49,729 nt of DNA. Source: Bacteroidales bacterium. GTDB lineage: Bacteria; Bacteroidota; Bacteroidia; Bacteroidales; UBA7960. Shown in pieces: positions 1-8,035 of the stretch. The position numbers were made by a program, and so were the translations under genes. The stretch's first letter is position 1; each line of letters opens with the position of its first letter. The DNA is taken from positions 1-49,729 of the forward strand of contig PWKN01000176.1 of assembly GCA_003559735.1 (NCBI GenBank), given 5' to 3'. The notes under the pieces were generated by a model that was not told the DNA's origin, ran no database searches, and worked only from the letters and a program-made list of their open reading frames with translations.

Positions 1-2
1 AC

Positions 3-377
3 CATGAACCGGAAATGGTCTATGCCACAGGCAATTGGGACCCGGATGGCGGTGCGGGACCGGGCATCTCCATACAAGCACAGTTTGTACCGGATACCTA
101 CACAGTTTCCAATAAGGATCTTCCCGGGGCGCTGGTCTTTCCAAACCCTGCAACTGATCATTTCCTGGTGGAGTTGATCAATGACGGCGACCAACCATTG
201 AAGATGTCGTTATTAAACATCCATGGGCAGACCATAAGCAGGAAAACAATCACAGATAAGGGGCACCACACGGTCAGATTCGAAACCGGTATGCTGATGC
301 AGGGAATATACCTCCTGCGTTTGGAGTCTGAACGGAATAAAGGGGTGCCTCTGCTGAAAAAAGTCGTGGTCAGATAA
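3..377 (+). CDS. C-terminal part of a T9SS-exported protein (5' end outside window)
   Basis: The reading frame is open to the left edge of the window, so only the last ~124 residues of a larger secreted protein are visible. The final ~80 residues have the look of a type A T9SS C-terminal sorting domain: a VFPNPATDHF start, a stretch of beta-strand character, a QGIYLLRL segment and a basic KKVVVR end. Proteins with this domain cross the outer membrane through the type IX system and usually have the tail removed at the cell surface. What the missing N-terminal part does cannot be told. The short Gly/Asp-rich stretch before the tail is uninformative. A T9SS component, PorW/SprE, is encoded about 33 kb downstream. 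Confidence 0.85.
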   Translation, partial: HEPEMVYATGNWDPDGGAGPGISIQAQFVPDTYTVSNKDLPGALVFPNPATDHFLVELINDGDQPLKMSLLNIHGQTISRKTITDKGHHTVRFETGMLMQGIYLLRLESERNKGVPLLKKVVVR

Positions 378-451
378 GCCGGACCAGATGCAGCGTAACC
401 GGTTTAAAGGGATTTAAAAGTATTCAATAATCATGTGCCTGTTTTCAAAAC

Positions 452-488
452 AAGCATAACGCAGAAACCGGATGGCAGAGACAGACAC
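452..488. repeat. Dispersed 37-bp repeat, copy A
   Basis: This 37-bp segment matches 12196-12232 at 34 of 37 positions; the first 22 bases are identical. It lies in the gap between the T9SS cargo stop and the stop codon of the convergent valS. It does not encode an obvious peptide and is not part of a terminator hairpin that I can see. It may be a small intergenic repeat family. Confidence 0.7.
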
Positions 489-491
489 TAT

Positions 492-3119
492 TTAAAGGCT
501 GGCCAGCTGTTCTTTAAGAACACCAATTTTGGCCAGTGCGTCACTGCGCTTTTTCTTCTCTTTCTCCACAACGGCACTGGGGGCATTGCTGACGAACCGT
601 TCGTTCGACAGCTTTTTCTCAATGCTCTTCAGGAAGCCCTCCTGGTACCGGATCTCAGACTCCAGGTTCTTTCGTTCCTCTTCTTTATCAACATGCTGAT
701 CAAGCGGAATATGCAACTCTGTTGATTTGACGATTATGGTATGCACACCGGGCGGCTTAACAGGCACGTAGTCGAGATGCCCCAGGTTGCACAGCTTTTT
801 TATAATGCCATCAAAGGTGATATCGGGCGACTCATCGTTGTTCTTTTTTATATAGAGCTCCAATGATTGTTTTTGGGGTATGTTTTTCTCCTGACGCATG
901 TTTCGGATAGACATGATGACCTGACGGGCTGCTGTAAATCTTTCGTTCATCTGATCATCATAAGCCTCTGCTTCCGGCATCGGCGCAATGGTGATGCTCT
1001 CACTGTCTCCTTCCCCTTTTATGCTCTGATAGATCTCTTCTGAAATAAAAGGCATAAACGGATGCAGGATGCGTAACAGTTTATTCAAAAATCCGATGGT
1101 CCTGTCGTAAGTAGCAGCATCGATGGGTTCCCTGTATGCTGGTTTTACCATCTCAAGATACCAGGAACAAAAATCATCCCAAATAAGCTTGTATACTGTC
1201 ATCAACGCATCGGCGATTCGATATTTTTCAAAATGGTCTGCCAGGGTGGCAAGGGCCCTGTTCAGGTTTGCTTCAAACCAGTGGATGGCGGTATTGGACT
1301 CTTTCGACTGTGGCAACGAACCATCCACATTCCAGCTTTGGGTGAGCCTGAATGCATTCCATATTTTATTACAGAAATTACGTCCCTGCTCACAAAGCGA
1401 TTCATCGAACAAAAGGTCGTTGCCCGCCGGAGAACACAACAACATTCCAACCCGCACTCCGTCAGCCCCGTAATCATCCATCAGTGCAATGGGGTCAGGT
1501 GAATTGCCCAGCGACTTTGACATCTTTCGCCCCTGCTTGTCGCGTACAATGCCATGGAGGTATACATTGCGGAAAGGGATCTCATTTCTGAACTCCAGGC
1601 CGGCCATGATCATCCGGGCTACCCAGAAAAACAGGATCTCGGGGGCAGTCACCAGGTCGTTGGTCGGGTAGTAATACCTGATCTCCCGGTTGCCGGGTTC
1701 ATTGATCCCGTCGAATACCGAAATTGGCCACAGCCATGAGGAGAACCAGGTGTCAAGCACATCTTCATCTTGTTTCAGGTCGCTTTCTTTCAGGTCAGCA
1801 TCATACTTTTCACGTGCCATGATCAGGGCCTCTTCCAGACTTTCTGCAACCACAAACTGTCCGCCTGGCAGGTAATATGCTGGGATCCGGTGGCCCCACC
1901 ACAACTGCCTGCTTATGCACCAGTCGCGCACATTCTCCATCCAGTGCCTGTATATGTTCTTGAATTTTGGGGGATGAAAACGAATGGTGTCATCCATTAC
2001 TGCTTTCAATGCCGGACGGGCAAGGGATTCCATTTTCAGGAACCACTGCAGCGACAACCTGGGCTCAATGATCTCATCTGTACGTTCAGAAAAACCTATG
2101 CTGTGTGTAATATCTTCTGTCCTGACCAGGAAGCCTTTCTCTTTCAGCTCTTTGGTGATCTTTTCACGGGCAACAAAACGATCCTCGCCGGTATAGATCT
2201 CTGCCTTTTCGTTCAGGCGGCCGTCATCATGAAAAATGTCGATGGAAGGGAGCGTATGTTTCAGGCCAAGGTTATAGTCATTGATATCATGTGCCGGTGT
2301 TACCTTCAGTGCACCGGTACCAAGTTCCCTGTCAACATATTCATCCTGAATAAATGGTACCGGACGGTTAATGAGCGGCACAAGTGCCTTTTTCCCGATA
2401 AGGTGCCTGTATCGTTCATCATCTGGGTGGACACATATTGCGGTGTCTCCCAGAATTGTCTCTGGCCTTGTGGTAGCAATGGTGACATACTCATCACTGT
2501 CCTGGATCGGGTATCGGATATAGTAAAATTTTGCCTGAACCTCTTTGTGCACCACCTCTTCATCGGAGAGTGCGGTCAGCGCCCTGGGGTCCCAGTTAAC
2601 CATACGCACCCCCCTGTATATAAGTCCTTTTTCATAAAGGTCAATAAAAACACGGATCACTGATCCAGACAGGCTTTCATCCATCGTAAACTTTGTCCTG
2701 TCCCAGTCGCAGGAAGCCCCAAGCTTTTTTAACTGTTCAAGTATGATCCCCCCGTGCTTTTCTTTCCACTCCCACGCATGATGCAGAAAGTCCTCACGGG
2801 TTAAGGTCTTCTTGTCGATCCCCTCGCTGCGCAGTTTGTTCACCACCTTGGCCTCTGTTGCAATGGAGGCATGATCTGTTCCCGGAAGCCAGCAGGTATT
2901 GAATCCAAGCATCCTGGCACGCCGAACGAGCACATCCTGGATGGTGTTGTTTAACATATGACCCATGTGCAGAACACCAGTTACGTTGGGAGGCGGGATG
3001 ACCATTGAATATGGAGGCCGTTCGTCGGGTTCAGACCGGAAATACCCCTTTTTGATCCATTGGGCATACCATTTGTTCTCTGCATCTTTCGGTGAGTATT
3101 GCTTGGGAATAGTCTTCAT
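492..3119 (-). CDS. valS: Valyl-tRNA synthetase
   Basis: Cytoplasmic class Ia enzyme that charges tRNA-Val and hydrolyses mischarged Thr-tRNA-Val. The 875-residue product has the usual family length. The HIGH-type signature is HMGH at residues 51-54, KMSKS is at 532-536, and the CP1 editing domain shows TTRPET near 217-222 and an AHDINDYN segment near 276. The C-terminal ~70 residues are charged and helical, as expected for the tRNA-binding coiled coil. A longer frame opens at 3230, but its extra residues run through an intrinsic terminator and have no family match. I therefore chose the ATG at 3119, which gives [10 protein letters not shown]. Its own promoter candidate lies at 3161-3192. Confidence 0.97.
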   Translation of the reverse strand: MKTIPKQYSPKDAENKWYAQWIKKGYFRSEPDERPPYSMVIPPPNVTGVLHMGHMLNNTIQDVLVRRARMLGFNTCWLPGTDHASIATEAKVVNKLRSEGIDKKTLTREDFLHHAWEWKEKHGGIILEQLKKLGASCDWDRTKFTMDESLSGSVIRVFIDLYEKGLIYRGVRMVNWDPRALTALSDEEVVHKEVQAKFYYIRYPIQDSDEYVTIATTRPETILGDTAICVHPDDERYRHLIGKKALVPLINRPVPFIQDEYVDRELGTGALKVTPAHDINDYNLGLKHTLPSIDIFHDDGRLNEKAEIYTGEDRFVAREKITKELKEKGFLVRTEDITHSIGFSERTDEIIEPRLSLQWFLKMESLARPALKAVMDDTIRFHPPKFKNIYRHWMENVRDWCISRQLWWGHRIPAYYLPGGQFVVAESLEEALIMAREKYDADLKESDLKQDEDVLDTWFSSWLWPISVFDGINEPGNREIRYYYPTNDLVTAPEILFFWVARMIMAGLEFRNEIPFRNVYLHGIVRDKQGRKMSKSLGNSPDPIALMDDYGADGVRVGMLLCSPAGNDLLFDESLCEQGRNFCNKIWNAFRLTQSWNVDGSLPQSKESNTAIHWFEANLNRALATLADHFEKYRIADALMTVYKLIWDDFCSWYLEMVKPAYREPIDAATYDRTIGFLNKLLRILHPFMPFISEEIYQSIKGEGDSESITIAPMPEAEAYDDQMNERFTAARQVIMSIRNMRQEKNIPQKQSLELYIKKNNDESPDITFDGIIKKLCNLGHLDYVPVKPPGVHTIIVKSTELHIPLDQHVDKEEERKNLESEIRYQEGFLKSIEKKLSNERFVSNAPSAVVEKEKKKRSDALAKIGVLKEQLASL

Positions 3120-3160
3120 GGTGTGGTGACAACCTTTTACATTTTCAAAAAAAAACCCGA

Positions 3161-3192
3161 CAAAGTTAAAACAAAATAAAACACCCGGCATA
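3161..3192 (-). promoter_or_regulatory. Candidate valS promoter (TATG-N20-TAACTTTG)
   Basis: On the minus strand a perfect Bacteroidota -7 element TAACTTTG (3168-3161) is preceded, after 20 bp, by TATG (3192-3189), a 3/4 match to the -33 element TTTG. This predicts a leader of roughly 35 nt before the valS ATG at 3119. The -33 element falls in the loop of the upstream gene's terminator hairpin. Confidence 0.6.
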
Positions 3193-3210
3193 TTGCGCGG
3201 GTGTTTTATT
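3175..3210 (-). terminator. Intrinsic terminator after the E1 dehydrogenase gene
   Basis: A 13-bp perfect stem (3175-3187 with 3198-3210) encloses a 10-nt loop. Read on the minus strand, the GC-rich core cccg/cggg is followed by a T-rich run (gttttattttgtttt). It lies about 110 bp past the E1 stop codon and just before the valS promoter, so it should stop E1 transcripts. Confidence 0.85.
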
Positions 3211-3323
3211 GCGGCATTTTTTAACTTCATCCGCCGTAAGGGGCAAAAATAGTTGAGCAGTCAGTTGCCGCCTTCTTGTTTGCGGGAGGATCAGTTATGC
3301 ACGATCCCAGCCTGCAGAACAGG

Positions 3324-5399
3324 TCAGTATTGCAAGATTTCCATGGCCGCTTCCCTGATTTTCTCAGCCGAAGGAAGAATGGCTTGTTCCAGGTTTTTGT
3401 GGAACCCTACCGGCGTGAATGTTGAACCAACCCTTTTCACTGGTGCATCAAGGTATTCAAAACCTTTATCTGTGATCTGTGACACCAGTTCGGCACCAAA
3501 GCCCGAGAAAACCTTGTCCTCATGCACCACCAGCGCCCTGTTGGTTTTTTTGACCGACGCGATGATCGATTCGGTATCCAGGGGTATCAGTGAACGGATG
3601 TCAATTACTTCGATCTCTTTGCCCTGTTCTTTGGCGATTTGCTCTGCAACTTCGATGCTCAAATGCGTAGTGTTTCCATATGTAATGATGGAGAGGTGTT
3701 TGCCAGCTCTTCTCACACGGGCTTTTCCAAATGGCACCTCAAAATCGTCGGGGACAACCGTTTCTGCAGCTTTGGCATTATAAAGGGCTTTGGGCTCAAG
3801 GAAAAGCGTAGGCCCTTTCGACCTTATGGATGTCCGAAGCAGTCCGGCTGCATCATCTGCAAAGGAAGGATAGACAACACGGATGCCCGGGAATGTGGTC
3901 AGTGCACCCTCTGTGGTTTGCGAGTGATAGAGTCCGCCACCGATATAGCCACCCGAGGCGAGCCGGATGGTAACGTTTGGTACAAATTTGCCGTTGCTTC
4001 GCCAGAAATCGTGGGTCATCTCCACATACTGTTCCATGGCTGGCCAGAAGTAATCGGCAAATTCCGCGCCCTCTATCACGATCCGTATTTTTTCATTGAA
4101 CCGGCTCATCCCGTTGGCCGTACCAACAATAAAATCTTCGGCAATCGGCGCATTGAACACCCTTTCTTTGCCGAACTCTTTCTGCATTCCTTTGGTTACG
4201 TTGAAGATCCCCCCTTTTTCTTTGTATGCCACATCCTGGCCCCAGATATACGTGTCGGGATTGTGGCGGAATTCTGATTTAAGGGTTTCATTCAGGGCTG
4301 TTATCATTTTCTTTTTTTCCCCTTCCTGTTCGTGTGTCCCATCAGTATATTTTTTAGGTTTATATGGGGTGGGAATAACGTGATCATAGATTGATGCCGG
4401 GTCGGGATCAGGTGCTTTCATCACTTTTTTGTGTGCTTCGGCTATGAGTTTGTTTGCTTTCTTGTCGACAGCATCGAGCTCATCCTGAGTATATATTTTA
4501 TTTTGCAGTAAAACCTTGCTGTACTTTGGCAGCGGGTCATGTGCCTTGACACAATGCAACTCACGGTCGTCGCGGTACAGGTCATGGCGGTCACTGTTTG
4601 AATGGGATCCGATGCGCACTACGCTGGCATGAACGATCACCGGTTCGGAATGCTCTATTGCATGCCTTCGCGCCTCATGCATGGCATTCATCGAACCCAG
4701 CACATCTTTGCCATCGCAATGTATGATACGGAGGTTCTTGAATCCCCTGAAATTATCAGCCGCCTTGCGGTTGGCTGTCTGGTCCTTTTTTGGGACAGAG
4801 ATGCCATATCCGTTGTCCTGAAAAACAAAGACCACCGGCAGCTTTTCATTGCTTGCTCCATTAATGGCCTCATAAACATACCCTTCTGATACGGACGATT
4901 CTCCCTGTGAACTGATCGCCACGCCCTTATGTCCGTATCGCTTCATTGCCCGCGCAACACCCACGGCATGCAGGGTATGGTTTCCTGTTGAGGATGAAAC
5001 ATTGTGAATGTTCCATTCGGGTTTGGCAAAATGATTCGACATATGCCGTCCCCCGCTGGCAATATCCGTTGCCTTTGAGAGTCCGTTGAGCAGGATCTCC
5101 TCTGGTGTGATGCCCGCCGACAGTGCCGTAAGCATATCACGGTAATACGGGAACAAATGGTCTTTTTCGCGGTTAAAGATCTGGCCAATGGCAAGCTGAA
5201 TGCCATCATGACCGGCATAGGGCGCATGGTAGGACCAGCCAAGGGCCTGTTTCAGGTAATTGGGCGCTTTGTCGTCCAGTTTCCTGCCAATAACCATCAA
5301 CTCATACCATTCCCTTAACGTGCCGGCATCAACACTGTCAATGGTGTATGTATCTTTTTTTTCCAGGGTCGCTGTTTTGTTTTCTTTAGTGGCTTTCAT
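3324..5399 (-). CDS. 2-oxoacid dehydrogenase E1, fused alpha and beta subunits
   Basis: Thiamine-diphosphate-dependent E1 component that decarboxylates a 2-oxoacid and passes the acyl group to a lipoylated E2. It is a single 691-residue chain. Residues ~25-330 are the alpha part, with GESS near 166-169 and FQDNGYGIS at 193-201 as the ThDP/Mg site. A ~35-residue linker is followed from ~364 by the transketolase-like beta part (ALNETL, GQDVAYKEKGG) and its C-terminal domain (VVHEDKVFSGFG). Such fusions are common in Bacteroidota and resemble the branched-chain oxoacid type more than homodimeric AceE. Substrate cannot be fixed from sequence. No E2 or E3 gene is adjacent, but a lipoate ligase lies at 41.1-42.1 kb. 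A terminator follows at 3175-3210. Confidence 0.92.
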   Translation of the reverse strand: MKATKENKTATLEKKDTYTIDSVDAGTLREWYELMVIGRKLDDKAPNYLKQALGWSYHAPYAGHDGIQLAIGQIFNREKDHLFPYYRDMLTALSAGITPEEILLNGLSKATDIASGGRHMSNHFAKPEWNIHNVSSSTGNHTLHAVGVARAMKRYGHKGVAISSQGESSVSEGYVYEAINGASNEKLPVVFVFQDNGYGISVPKKDQTANRKAADNFRGFKNLRIIHCDGKDVLGSMNAMHEARRHAIEHSEPVIVHASVVRIGSHSNSDRHDLYRDDRELHCVKAHDPLPKYSKVLLQNKIYTQDELDAVDKKANKLIAEAHKKVMKAPDPDPASIYDHVIPTPYKPKKYTDGTHEQEGEKKKMITALNETLKSEFRHNPDTYIWGQDVAYKEKGGIFNVTKGMQKEFGKERVFNAPIAEDFIVGTANGMSRFNEKIRIVIEGAEFADYFWPAMEQYVEMTHDFWRSNGKFVPNVTIRLASGGYIGGGLYHSQTTEGALTTFPGIRVVYPSFADDAAGLLRTSIRSKGPTLFLEPKALYNAKAAETVVPDDFEVPFGKARVRRAGKHLSIITYGNTTHLSIEVAEQIAKEQGKEIEVIDIRSLIPLDTESIIASVKKTNRALVVHEDKVFSGFGAELVSQITDKGFEYLDAPVKRVGSTFTPVGFHKNLEQAILPSAEKIREAAMEILQY

Positions 5400-5428
5400 A
5401 CGGATAAATAATGATCACTGTTTTTGAA

Positions 5429-5445
5429 AGAGATTATCAATCTCT
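5429..5445. promoter_or_regulatory. 17-bp dyad upstream of the E1 gene
   Basis: AGAGATT-ATC-AATCTCT is a perfect 7-bp inverted repeat with a 3-bp centre, 30-46 bp ahead of the E1 start codon. It could be an operator or a leader hairpin. No clear TAnnTTTG box was found for this gene. The rest of the gap, 5446-5649, holds no gene that I can support. Confidence 0.4.
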
Positions 5446-5649
5446 AAACACCAGAACTGTCATTTTGTTTATGGATTGTTTCTGAAGCACCCTGCTTTTT
5501 TTGCGAAATGATATCCTGCAGGCACCTCAATTGGCGAACGGATGTCAGGCACGAACATTTCCGGACGGCCATGCACGTAAGGTATAATGCCTGATGCTTC
5601 AGATCCGAAAGATGATCAAATGGAATGCCAGGAGCAGCAGTATTAAAGC

Positions 5650-7164
5650 TTAAACCCTCATCGTGGTCTTAATGGCTTTGGGTATTTGTTCAATAACATC
5701 GCTTGCTGTGAGGCCCTCCTGACCCTTGCGGCTGGCTGCAAGATCACCTGCCCGGCCGTGAAGATAAACACCCAGCAAACAAGCATGCAACGGGGTATAG
5801 TTTTGAGCCATCCACCCCAGTATCATGCCGGTAAGCACATCGCCACTGCCTCCTGTCGCCATTCCCGGGTTCCCCGTTGAATTAAAGTAACATCGTCCGT
5901 CCGGACAAACAATTACCGTATGGGCACCTTTCAGTACGATAAACACCTGGAACCTGTGGGCAAGCTCCACGGCTTTATCCAGCCTGTCATGATCATCGGT
6001 GGTTTTTCCCGCAATGCGGTCAAATTCGCCCGGGTGCGGGGTAAAGACAGAAGATTTTGGCAGAAAACCACACCAGGTTAGGTTTTCCGATAAAATATTC
6101 AGCGCATCAGCATCAATAACCATCGGTGTTGTGGTGTTCTGGATCAGCAGTTTCAATGCCCTGGCGGTTTGTTCATCCGTACCGGTTCCCGGACCAACGC
6201 CAGCCACATTGTATCCGTTCAGGTCAGGGACTTCTGATATAAAATGGGGATGCTGATCGGGGATGCACATTGCTTCAGGAACTGCAGTCTGTATGGACTG
6301 GTAGCCACACTGCGGAAGGTGAACGGTTAAAAGACCTGCTCCGGTGCGAATGGCTGCCCTTGCACTTAATATTGCCGCTCCCACCTTGCCATAGCTGCCC
6401 GCCATCAGGTATGCATGTCCGAAGTGCCCCTTGTGGGCAAATTTCCTGCGATGACGGTACAGCATCCTGATGTCGGACGCCTGCAAATAGTGGTATTTTG
6501 TTTCTGCCAGTCGCACACCCTCCGGATGAAGTCCGATATCGATCAGATGCCACGATCCAAGATATTGTTCGTTTGACGGAAACATAAAGGCAAGCCTGGG
6601 GAACTGGAAGCTCAGCGTATGGCTGGCCCTGATGATATTTTTCGGATTGTTGTGCCTGTTGTCTTCACAGAACAACCCGGTCGGAAAATCGACCGATACA
6701 ACAACCGCATCCGACGCATTGATGTGTTGTACGACTTTTGCAAGCCAACCCTCAAGTGGCCTTGCCAGTCCGCTGCCCAGTATCGCATCGATCACCAGGT
6801 CGCCGGAGGATAAAGCTGGCAAGTCATCACCCTCCTCGAGCGAAACGTAATTAAGGTTCCTGATCCCGGTCAACCGTTTTTCATTGATCATGAAATCTTC
6901 TGATGCCTGTTCCATATGAACCACCCTGAATACCTGTACCTGAAAGCCATTGCCTGCAAGCATCCGCGCAATCACCAGTCCGTCGCCCCCATTGTTTCCC
7001 ATCCCGCAAAAAACCTTTACGTGCCGCTTCTTACTCAACTTGTGACGGATCCACTCATAACATTTTTTCGATGCACGTTCCATCAGATCGGCAGACGAAA
7101 CGGGTTCATTATTTATGGTATATTTGTCCAGTTCACGTATTTGTGCAGCGTTCAGGATTTTCAT
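5650..7164 (-). CDS. nnr: Bifunctional NAD(P)H-hydrate epimerase / ADP-dependent NAD(P)H-hydrate dehydratase
   Basis: Metabolite-repair enzyme: the N-terminal domain epimerises R- and S-NAD(P)HX and the C-terminal domain dehydrates S-NAD(P)HX using ADP. The product is 504 residues. The YjeF_N domain (about 1-215) shows GMGNNGGDG at 54-62. The ribokinase-like C-terminal domain shows an HPGE segment and the GNPGMATGGSGDVLTG site near 431-446. I chose the ATG at 7164 (MKILNAAQIRELD, the family start) over a longer frame from 7263, whose extra residues cover the intergenic promoter region. It is divergent from the WbqC-family gene. Confidence 0.95.
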   Translation of the reverse strand: MKILNAAQIRELDKYTINNEPVSSADLMERASKKCYEWIRHKLSKKRHVKVFCGMGNNGGDGLVIARMLAGNGFQVQVFRVVHMEQASEDFMINEKRLTGIRNLNYVSLEEGDDLPALSSGDLVIDAILGSGLARPLEGWLAKVVQHINASDAVVVSVDFPTGLFCEDNRHNNPKNIIRASHTLSFQFPRLAFMFPSNEQYLGSWHLIDIGLHPEGVRLAETKYHYLQASDIRMLYRHRRKFAHKGHFGHAYLMAGSYGKVGAAILSARAAIRTGAGLLTVHLPQCGYQSIQTAVPEAMCIPDQHPHFISEVPDLNGYNVAGVGPGTGTDEQTARALKLLIQNTTTPMVIDADALNILSENLTWCGFLPKSSVFTPHPGEFDRIAGKTTDDHDRLDKAVELAHRFQVFIVLKGAHTVIVCPDGRCYFNSTGNPGMATGGSGDVLTGMILGWMAQNYTPLHACLLGVYLHGRAGDLAASRKGQEGLTASDVIEQIPKAIKTTMRV

Positions 7165-7175
7165 AATGGTACCTG

Positions 7176-7207
7176 TTTGATGGTAAAAAAATGAATTGAT
7201 ACCTTTG
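7176..7207 (+). promoter_or_regulatory. Promoter for the WbqC-family gene (TTTG-N20-TACCTTTG)
   Basis: This is an exact match to the Bacteroidota primary-sigma consensus: TTTG at 7176-7179, 20-bp spacer, TACCTTTG at 7200-7207. It predicts a transcript start near 7214, about 60 nt ahead of the wbqC-like start. The -33 box lies only 12 bp upstream of the nnr start codon. Confidence 0.75.
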
Positions 7208-7232
7208 CCAGTCAGGCAAGGCTGAATCATAA

Positions 7233-7264
7233 CAAAAATAACGCGATTTTTCGGTATTCGCAAC
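7233..7264 (-). promoter_or_regulatory. Candidate nnr promoter (GTTG-N20-TATTTTTG)
   Basis: Minus-strand TATTTTTG (7240-7233) is a perfect -7 element with GTTG (3/4 match to TTTG) 20 bp upstream at 7264-7261. With the plus-strand promoter at 7176-7207 it makes a face-to-face divergent pair, so the two transcripts would overlap at their 5' ends. Confidence 0.55.
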
Positions 7265-7274
7265 AGGAAGGCAA

Positions 7275-7955
7275 ATGTCCGTTAAAATGTCCATGCAAAA
7301 CCCCCCATTATTGTCAACGGCATATCTGCCCCCCCTGTCGTATGTGATGATGCTGTTTTATGCTGAAACTGCCTTTGTTGAAATACACGAAACCTATCAA
7401 AGGCAAACATGGCGAAACCGGTGCCGGATACTTACCGGCAACGGGTTGCTCAACCTCACCGTTCCGGTCATAAAACCCGGTGGAAACCATACCAGGACAA
7501 AGGAGGTGCTGATCAGCCAGCATGAACACTGGCAGGCAAAACACTGGAGGGCCATTAAGAGCGCCTACGGCAAGGCGCCGTTTTTTTTATTCTACAGAGA
7601 CATGCTGGAGCCATTCTACAAAAAAAGATACAGTGGATCGTTGCATGCATTCAATAACAGCTTGCTCGAACAGCTCCTTGCAGAGACAGGGATCAGCTGC
7701 CAGCTTTGCACCACTGATGCGTATGATAAATATCCGGTGCACCTTACTGACCTGAGATCAGGGATCACCCCCAAAAAAGACGTCATCGATGAATTGTTGT
7801 TGTCAAACTGGCCACGCTATTGCCAGGTGTTTTCTGAAAGATATGGTTTTACCGGCAACTTGAGCATTATAGACCTGCTGTTCAATGTGGGACCAGAGTC
7901 AGGTAATTATATTGCAGATGCAGGAAAACACCTGTCAATGCCATCAGAACAATGA
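7275..7955 (+). CDS. WbqC-family protein
   Basis: The ~220-residue product matches the WbqC-like family seen across Bacteroidota: LLSTAYLPPLSY near the N-terminus, a QRQTWRNRCRI segment, and the LTVPVIKP and HWRAIKSAYGKAPFF segments. Some members sit in polysaccharide or glycolipid biosynthesis loci, but the biochemical role is not established and the neighbours here give no hint. Three in-frame ATGs (7275, 7287, 7293) are possible starts. The last gives only five residues before LLSTAY, as in many relatives. Transcription is probably from the promoter at 7176-7207. It converges with the HD-domain gene. Confidence 0.85.
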   Translation: MSVKMSMQNPPLLSTAYLPPLSYVMMLFYAETAFVEIHETYQRQTWRNRCRILTGNGLLNLTVPVIKPGGNHTRTKEVLISQHEHWQAKHWRAIKSAYGKAPFFLFYRDMLEPFYKKRYSGSLHAFNNSLLEQLLAETGISCQLCTTDAYDKYPVHLTDLRSGITPKKDVIDELLLSNWPRYCQVFSERYGFTGNLSIIDLLFNVGPESGNYIADAGKHLSMPSEQ

Positions 7956-8035
7956 CCTGCCCGTTCTTCCTGCGCGGGTCCGGGACAAACAGTGCAGGTT
8001 CTCCATGATAAAAAGCACAAACAATACCCTGCAGG

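Noticed and set aside
1770-2663. 297-codon open frame on the plus strand inside valS
   Set aside because: It is antisense to well-conserved valS codons and its translation is rich in Cys, Phe and His with no recognisable domain, as expected for a shadow frame.
3639-4277. 212-codon open frame on the plus strand inside the E1 fusion gene
   Set aside because: It is a shadow of the conserved beta part of E1.
5474-5505. Terminator-like GAAGCA-CCC-TGCTTTTTTT on the plus strand
   Set aside because: The T-tract follows only on the plus strand, where no gene ends; on the minus strand there is no T-run after the stem.
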